64,000 nt of DNA from Streptomyces sp. NBC_00582 (GTDB taxonomy: Bacteria > Actinomycetota > Actinomycetes > Streptomycetales > Streptomycetaceae), in contig NZ_CP107772.1 in NCBI RefSeq assembly GCF_036345155.1, positions 7,130,001 through 7,194,000 on the forward strand. The letters run 5' to 3'. The position numbers were made by a program, and so were the translations under genes. The notes beneath the pieces were generated by a model. It was not told the DNA's origin. It ran no database searches and worked only from the letters and a program-made list of their open reading frames with translations. This document shows positions 58,915 to 64,000 of the stretch, piece after piece (position 1 is the stretch's first letter; each line of letters starts with the position of its first letter).

Positions 58915-60417
58915 TCAGGCCCGGTCCACCGCGGGCGTTCCGTCGGCGGCCTGCGCCGCGGCGGCCTTGGCGGCGGCCTCGGCCTGCGCCTTCATATAGG
59001 CCTGGATCTGCCGCTGGGTCTCGGCGATCTGGGCCATGGACTTCTTGGTGAACAGCCAGAGCGCGGGCACCGCGGAGGCGGCGATGAAGATGCCGGCCAG
59101 CAGGAACGCGTCCAGGTACGGATCGGGGGTGCTCAGGTCGCCGGCCGCGAACACCGCCGCCATCGAGGCGACGCCGACGGATCCGCCGAACTGGCGCGCG
59201 GTGGTGTTCATCCCGGTGCCGGTGGCGAACTTCAGCGGGTGCACGGAGATGGAGGCGGCGGTCGTCACGCTGGTGAGCGCGGCGCCGATCACCGCTCCGC
59301 CGAGGGCGCCGTACGGCAGCCACAGGGCCAGGAACTTCTCCTCGCCGCCGAGGCCGTAGTACGCCCAGAAGCTCAGTCCGAGGAAGGCGAGCGCGGAGAC
59401 GACGATCACCGGCCGCTGCTTCTCCGGGGGCACCCGGCGGCCGACCGAGATGGCGGCGACGGCGGAGAGCACGGCGCCCGGGGTGACGGCGAGACCGGCC
59501 TTGAGCACGGAGTAGTGCCAGATCGTGGTGAGGTACAGCGGGCCGGAGAGGAACCAGACGAACAGCCCGGCGCCCAGCAGGAACGAGGTCAGGTTGGCCG
59601 CCGCGAACATCGGGGTGCGCCACAGCTCGGTCTCCACCGCCGGGGCCTCGTGGGAGCGCGAGCGCAGCAGCGACAGGGCCACGAAGAGGACGCCGGCGCC
59701 GATCCAGATCCAGGTCTTCGCCGCGTCCCAGCCCCAGTCGCCGCCCTTGGTCAGACCGATGACGATGCCGGCGATGCCGAGGGTGATGGTGGCGGTGCCG
59801 AGGAGGTCGGGCAGCTTGGAGTCCTCGACCGCGCGCTTGGGCAGCTTCAGTCCGGCCGCGATCACGGCGAGGCCGATCGGGACGTTCAGCACGAACACGG
59901 CGCGCCAGTCGATCTCACTGACCAGGAGACCGCCCAGCGAGGGTCCCGCGGCCGCGGCCATGGAGCCGGCCGCTCCCCAGATGCCGATGGCCTCGGCGCG
60001 TTTCTCGGCCGGTGTCTCGGACAGGACGAGTCCCAGTGCGGCGGGGATCATGCCGGCCGCGCCGATGCCCTGCACGGCGCGGGCCGCGATGAGGGTCTCG
60101 ACGTTGGGGGCGAGGGCGCAGGCCAGCGAGGCGGCGCTGAAGACGCCGAGCGACCAGAGGAAGAGGTTGCGTCGGCCGAGGATGTCGGCGAAGCGTCCGG
60201 CCGGCGTCAGCAGGGCCGCGAAGAGGATGCCGTAACTGGTCACCACCCAGGTCAGGTCGGTCACGGACTCCTTGGGGAAGTCCTCGTGCAGGGCCGGGAA
60301 GGCCACGTTGACGATCGTCGTGTCGAGGAAGGCCATGAACGTGGCTGCCGACGTCAGCAGCAGCGTCTTCCCCGCGCTCGACGGCTCGGCGCGAGACGCA
60401 AGCGTGCCTGAGGTCAC
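58915..60417 (-). CDS. DHA2-type MFS exporter (EmrB/QacA family)
   Basis: A 500-residue protein with about 14 membrane spans. FMAFLDTTIVNVAFPAL is DHA2 motif D1, ARAVQGIGAAGMIPAALGL is motif C-like, and SLGGLLVSEIDWRAVFVLNVP is typical of the subfamily. A cytoplasmic Ala-rich helix ends the protein. GTG 60417 follows GGAGGG; TTG 60432 is less likely. It would export the product or a toxic intermediate. The upstream region carries a 19-bp palindrome for a TetR-type repressor. Confidence 0.93.
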   Translation of the reverse strand: MTSGTLASRAEPSSAGKTLLLTSAATFMAFLDTTIVNVAFPALHEDFPKESVTDLTWVVTSYGILFAALLTPAGRFADILGRRNLFLWSLGVFSAASLACALAPNVETLIAARAVQGIGAAGMIPAALGLVLSETPAEKRAEAIGIWGAAGSMAAAAGPSLGGLLVSEIDWRAVFVLNVPIGLAVIAAGLKLPKRAVEDSKLPDLLGTATITLGIAGIVIGLTKGGDWGWDAAKTWIWIGAGVLFVALSLLRSRSHEAPAVETELWRTPMFAAANLTSFLLGAGLFVWFLSGPLYLTTIWHYSVLKAGLAVTPGAVLSAVAAISVGRRVPPEKQRPVIVVSALAFLGLSFWAYYGLGGEEKFLALWLPYGALGGAVIGAALTSVTTAASISVHPLKFATGTGMNTTARQFGGSVGVASMAAVFAAGDLSTPDPYLDAFLLAGIFIAASAVPALWLFTKKSMAQIAETQRQIQAYMKAQAEAAAKAAAAQAADGTPAVDRA

Positions 60418-60434
60418 TGTCGATCCCTCCAACT

Positions 60435-60488
60435 AACTACCCACAAACATTCCTTGGGTATGTGAGTACATACCGTAGGTATGTAGTT
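60435..60488. promoter_or_regulatory. Operator region of the exporter gene
   Basis: GGTATGT (60457-60463) is followed by a perfect palindrome TACATACC-GTA-GGTATGTA (60467-60485). Outer AACTAC (60435-60440) and GTAGTT (60483-60488) form a further inverted pair. This is the layout of a TetR-family operator with repeated half-sites. Confidence 0.68.
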
Positions 60489-60619
60489 GTCAAGCGGAAT
60501 CCGTGCGCAGGGTCGCGGCGGTGTCACAGCGGGTGTCACAGGGGGTGGCGCGGTCCCCGCGCGTAATGCCTGCGAAGGGAGCAAGCAGGAGCAGAACAAG
60601 CAGCTGCGAAGGAGTCCGT

Positions 60620-61627
60620 GTGAACACCACGCACGCCGTACCCGCCCCCGGACCGGCCCGCCACCCCGCGGCCCTGCTCGGCATCGGGGCCTACCGGCCC
60701 CGACGGATCGTCACCAATGAGGAGATCTGCCGCACCCTCGACTCGTCCCCCGAGTGGATCCTGCGCCGCAGCGGCATCAGCACCCGCTGCTTCGCCGGGC
60801 CCGGGGAGACCCTCGCCGAGATGGGCGCGACCGCCGCCGGCAAGGCGCTCGCCGACGCCGGCGTCGACCCGGGCGAGATCGACCAGATCCTCGTCGCCAC
60901 CATGTCGGACGCCGGTCCGGCGGGCTCCGGCGCCCCACCCGGCGAACTGGCCGCGGAGATCGGCCGCCGGCTCGGCGTGCCCGCGGCCGCCTGGCAGGTC
61001 GGCGCGGCCTGCGCCGGCTTCACCGTGGGGCTCGCGCTGGCCGCCGCGTCCGTCGCCGGCGGTCAGGCACGGACCTGCCTCGTCATCGGCGTCGAGCGCA
61101 TGTCGGACATCCTCGACCCGCGGGACCGCTCGACCGCGTTCCTGTTCTCGGACGGAGCGGGCGCGGCCCTCGTCGGCCGTGGCACGGAACCCGGTATCGG
61201 CCCCGTGGTGTGGGGGACGGACCCCGCGATGCGGGACGCGATCACCGTACGGGAGGAGCCGGAGCCGGGCCGTGCGGTCATCCGGATGCGGGGCTCCTCC
61301 GTCTTCCGCTGGGCGGTGACCCACCTGCCCGACGTCGTCCGGGAGATCCTCGCCCGCTCCGGGGTCGGCCCGGCCGACGTCCAGGCCTTCGTCCCGCACC
61401 AGGCCAACCTGCGCATCATCGAGGCGGTCGCGCAGAGCGTCGGCTTCCCCGCCGAGGTCGCCGTGGCCCGCGACATCGTCGACCAGGGCAACACCTCCGC
61501 GGCCTCCATCCCCCTCGCCCTGGACCGCCTGCGCACCTCCGGCACGCTCGCCGAGGGCGACCTGGCCGCCGTCCTCGGCTTCGGCGCGGGTCTGACCTAC
61601 GCGGGCATGGTGATCCGCATGCCCTGA
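60620..61627 (+). CDS. Beta-ketoacyl-ACP synthase III (KAS III)-like enzyme
   Basis: A 335-residue thiolase-fold enzyme with the triad C131 (VGAACAGFTVG), H260 (VPHQANLRII) and N291 (DQGNTSAASIPL), and an ALLGIGAYRPRRIVTNEEIC start like FabH. It condenses an acyl-CoA or acyl starter with malonyl-ACP, or in clusters may form esters or other acyl bonds. GAAGGAG precedes GTG 60620. It is divergent from the exporter and may share its operator region. Not in the main fatty acid operon, so a pathway role is likely. Confidence 0.92.
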   Translation: MNTTHAVPAPGPARHPAALLGIGAYRPRRIVTNEEICRTLDSSPEWILRRSGISTRCFAGPGETLAEMGATAAGKALADAGVDPGEIDQILVATMSDAGPAGSGAPPGELAAEIGRRLGVPAAAWQVGAACAGFTVGLALAAASVAGGQARTCLVIGVERMSDILDPRDRSTAFLFSDGAGAALVGRGTEPGIGPVVWGTDPAMRDAITVREEPEPGRAVIRMRGSSVFRWAVTHLPDVVREILARSGVGPADVQAFVPHQANLRIIEAVAQSVGFPAEVAVARDIVDQGNTSAASIPLALDRLRTSGTLAEGDLAAVLGFGAGLTYAGMVIRMP

Positions 61628-61700
61628 CCCCACCCCCGCCCGCCCCGGGTGCGAGGCCCGCCCGCGCAGCGAGCGGGCCGTCGGTGCGGGGCGCCCGAGG

Positions 61701-61755
61701 CCCACCGGGGCGCCCGCGACCCACCGGGGCGCCGCCGGGGTGTCGCCGGGGTGTC
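61701..61755. repeat. Small direct repeats between convergent genes
   Basis: CCCACCGGGGCGCC occurs at 61701 and 61720, and GCCGGGGTGTC at 61734 and 61745. They lie in the gap between the KAS III stop and the end of the leftward regulator. Confidence 0.7.
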
Positions 61756-64000
61756 AGACGTACGTCGGCGTCGGCCCCGTGCCGTGCAGCAGGGTGCGCA
61801 GGGTGTCGGCCTCCGGGACGGCCAGGGGGGCGGCCAGGCGCAGGGCGTGTCTCCACGGGCGGGACGGGTCGCCGTGGTGGGGGGCCGTGGCGGAGGCCCG
61901 GCCCCAGGACAGCAGGGCGCGGATCTCGCCCAGACGGTGGCCCGCCACCCGGTACAGCGCGGCCGCCTGCCGGTAGTTCGCGATCGCCGCCGCGCACCGG
62001 CCCGAGGCCAGGGCGCAGTCCGCCTCCGCCATGAGGGTCTGCGCCCGCACGAGCCGCATGTCGCAGCCCCGCAGGACGCGCCGCGCCCGCCGGCAGGCGG
62101 CCAGCGCCTCCTCGTACAGCCCCAGCCGCACATACGCCGACGCGCTCTCGGCCTGCGCGCGCGCCGCCGCCTGCGGATAGTCGATCTGCTCCGCCATCAA
62201 CAGCGCCCTGCCGAAACTCCGCATGGCCAGCTCCGCGTGATCGGCCGCCGCCTCCACACTGCCCAGCCGGATCAGACAGTCCGCCTCGATGCGCGGGTCG
62301 GACAGATGCGGGATCGCCACATGCGCCTCGCGCGCCGAGGTCACCGCCTCGGCGTGCGCGCCCAGGTCGCCGAAGAGCTCCGCCCGGCAGGACAGCGCGA
62401 TGGCCATCCCCTCGTGGAAGTCCATCTCACGGCTCGTCAGCATCGCCAGCTCGCACCACTGCTGCGCCTCCGCGTGCTCCCCCAACTGACGCAGCGACAA
62501 CGCGACGTAGGCGGGCAGCCGGATCTGCCCGAACCGCGACCCCGACCGCTCCGCGAGCCGCAGCGCGTCCCGGAAGCCGCGCAGCGCCGAGGCGGGAGCG
62601 CCGGCGTCGTAGGCGTTGCGGGCCAGCCGGGCCACCGCGTTGGCCTGCCCCGCGAGGTCCCCCAGCTCCTCGTGGATGCGCAGGGCCGCCCGCATGTACC
62701 GGTCCGCGAGCCCCAGCACCCCCACCGACCAGTACGACCGGCCGAGCACCGCCAACGACAACGCCTCCCCGGCCCGCCAGGACGCGCCCCGGCTCACCGT
62801 CAGCGCCTCCCGGGCCCGCTGCCGCTCGGAGCGATGACGGCCCTCCCGGTACCGCGAGTCGGCGACGTTCAGCAGCATCGCCGTGTTCGCCCGCTCATGG
62901 CCCGCCCGGGCGGCCGCCCGCTGCGCCGCTTCCACCGCCGTGGACCAGTCGTCGCCGCCGGGATGCAGCCGTATGTAGCCCAGCATCGCGTCGGCCAGCC
63001 GCCAGCTCGCCGGCCCCAGCCCCAGCTCGGAGGCGAGCCTGATGGCCGCGCACAGATTGGTCTTCTCCCGGTCGAGCCAGGCCACGTCGATGTCCGGGCC
63101 CCTGCTCCCGGAGGCGTCCTCGTCACCGTCGCCCGCCGCGCCGGTCCGCCCCGCCCCGTCCTCCTCCGCGTCCTTCCCGCCCGGACCGGTCCCCGTCAGC
63201 GGCCGCCCGCCCCACGGCGTGAGCGCCGCCACGGCCGCCCCCCGGTGCACCCCCGACATCTGGATCCCGTCGGCGAGACTCGCCCGCTCCACCGCCTCCC
63301 GGTACCACTCCAGCAGCCGCAGCAGGACGTCCCGGCGCGCCTCCCACGGATCCTCCTCGGTGGCGCGCCCGACCGCGTACTCCTTCACCATGTCGTGCAT
63401 CCGATAGCGGCGCGGCCCGTACTCGGCGAGCAGATTGGCCCGAACGAGCGCCCCGATCGCCTCCTCGAGCACGGCGAACGAGCAGTTCGCGAGCGCCGCG
63501 ACCGTCTCCCGGCCGAACTCCGTGCCCGGCACCACCCCGAGCCGCCGGAACAGATACCGCTGCACCCCGGTCAGCTTGCCGTACGACAGGTCCAGCGCCC
63601 GCCCCATCGCCCCGTGCGCGTCCGCGCCGTCCGTCGTCGGGACCTGCGCGAGAAGCCGGCCCAGCGGTTCCTCGGGGTGGCTCGCGGCATAGGCGCCGCT
63701 GAGCCGCACGGTCAGCGGCAGCCGCCCGGAGGCCTGGACGATCCGGGTCGCCGCCTCCGGCTCCCTCGCCACGCGCGCACTGCCCACCAGCGAGACCAGC
63801 AGTTTCAGCGCCGACGCGTCGTCGAGGGCGTCCAGCAGCACCTCACCCGCGAAGTAGGTCGCGGTCAGCCCCGGCAGCCGCTCCCGGCTGGTCACCAGGA
63901 CCGCGCTGCCGTCGACGCTCGGCGGCAGCAGATGACGTACCTGTTCGGGGCTCGCCGCGTCGTCCAGGACGAGCAGCACCCGCCGGCCGACCAGCAGCGT
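61754..64000 (-). CDS. NB-ARC/TPR regulator (AfsR/SARP-like), 3' part
   Basis: The frame is open to base 64000, so the gene starts outside the window; about 748 residues are visible. It begins with the NB-ARC Walker B region (VLLVLDDAASPEQVRHLLP, LVTSRERLPGLTA) and winged-helix part (YLFRRLGVVPGTEFGRETVA, YRMHDMVKEYA). The long C-terminal part is TPR-like helices (QANAVARLARNAYDAGAPAS, AQWCELAMLTSREMDFHEGM, AEADCALASGRCAAAIANYRQ). This is the layout of AfsR-type activators, with the DNA-binding domain expected at the missing end. It lies on the right flank of the cluster. Confidence 0.88.
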   Translation of the reverse strand, partial: TLLVGRRVLLVLDDAASPEQVRHLLPPSVDGSAVLVTSRERLPGLTATYFAGEVLLDALDDASALKLLVSLVGSARVAREPEAATRIVQASGRLPLTVRLSGAYAASHPEEPLGRLLAQVPTTDGADAHGAMGRALDLSYGKLTGVQRYLFRRLGVVPGTEFGRETVAALANCSFAVLEEAIGALVRANLLAEYGPRRYRMHDMVKEYAVGRATEEDPWEARRDVLLRLLEWYREAVERASLADGIQMSGVHRGAAVAALTPWGGRPLTGTGPGGKDAEEDGAGRTGAAGDGDEDASGSRGPDIDVAWLDREKTNLCAAIRLASELGLGPASWRLADAMLGYIRLHPGGDDWSTAVEAAQRAAARAGHERANTAMLLNVADSRYREGRHRSERQRAREALTVSRGASWRAGEALSLAVLGRSYWSVGVLGLADRYMRAALRIHEELGDLAGQANAVARLARNAYDAGAPASALRGFRDALRLAERSGSRFGQIRLPAYVALSLRQLGEHAEAQQWCELAMLTSREMDFHEGMAIALSCRAELFGDLGAHAEAVTSAREAHVAIPHLSDPRIEADCLIRLGSVEAAADHAELAMRSFGRALLMAEQIDYPQAAARAQAESASAYVRLGLYEEALAACRRARRVLRGCDMRLVRAQTLMAEADCALASGRCAAAIANYRQAAALYRVAGHRLGEIRALLSWGRASATAPHHGDPSRPWRHALRLAAPLAVPEADTLRTLLHGTGPTPTYV

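Noticed and set aside
43854..64000. A complete integrated element using tRNA-Ala
   Set aside because: No integrase, excisionase, transposase or repeated tRNA end could be seen in the window; kept only as a weak hypothesis.

Overview
The window looks like a Streptomyces chromosome. GC is very high (about 70% or more), GTG starts are common, and genes often overlap by 4 bases (ATGA/GTGA). The backbone follows a gene order known from streptomycetes: CHAD protein, TIGR03960 radical SAM, PPK2, TIGR03936, RNase E/G, rplU-rpmA-obg, proB-proA, nadD, LCP protein, rsfS. Species cannot be named from the sequence alone.

Region 1 (1-12 kb) holds housekeeping and RNA genes: a partial CHAD protein, a TIGR03960 radical SAM protein, a PPK2 polyphosphate kinase, the remnant of a P-type ATPase, a repeat-bearing membrane protein, TIGR03936 and a 1415-residue RNase E/G. 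Region 2 (12.4-21 kb) is a nucleotide-sugar and glycosyltransferase cassette between rne and rplU. It has a DegT aminotransferase, a Gfo/Idh/MocA dehydrogenase, a UDP-sugar 6-dehydrogenase and a WlbB-like acetyltransferase, which together match the route to a UDP-2,3-diacetamido-2,3-dideoxy-uronic acid. GT4 and GT2 transferases and a membrane protein accompany them. Region 3 (21-25 kb) is rplU, rpmA, obg and a Tat-exported PhoD-type phosphatase.

Region 4 (25-33 kb) is a second wall-polymer cassette between obg and proB. It holds a sulfotransferase-like protein, a TarI-TarJ/Bcs1-like fusion for CDP-ribitol, a TagF-like polymerase, a GT2 paralogue and a polysaccharide pyruvyl transferase. Region 5 (33-44 kb) is proB, proA, two related membrane proteins, an M48 peptidase, two tiny membrane proteins, nadD, a degenerate LCP protein in the position of PdtA/SCO2578, rsfS, a histidine phosphatase and tRNA-Ala(GGC). 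The two cassettes plus the LCP protein suggest a locus for making and anchoring anionic wall glycopolymers.

Region 6 (44-64 kb) is accessory and looks like a biosynthetic gene cluster, bounded by an ECF sigma factor and a SARP regulator on the left and a second NB-ARC/TPR regulator on the right. A 12-13 gene leftward run encodes a fatty acyl-AMP ligase, an R2-like diiron protein, an acyl carrier protein, an SGNH hydrolase, a GMC oxidoreductase, an SCP2-like protein, an acyl-CoA dehydrogenase, a low-complexity repeat protein, a LuxI/GNAT-like protein, a ThiF/E1-like enzyme, an AurF-like N-oxygenase, a DUF4873 protein and a dienelactone hydrolase-like protein. A DHA2 exporter and a stand-alone ketoacyl synthase III flank it. 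I infer a lipid-derived, possibly N-oxygenated product. I do not recognise this gene set as any cluster I can name with confidence. It is the best candidate here for an undescribed system.
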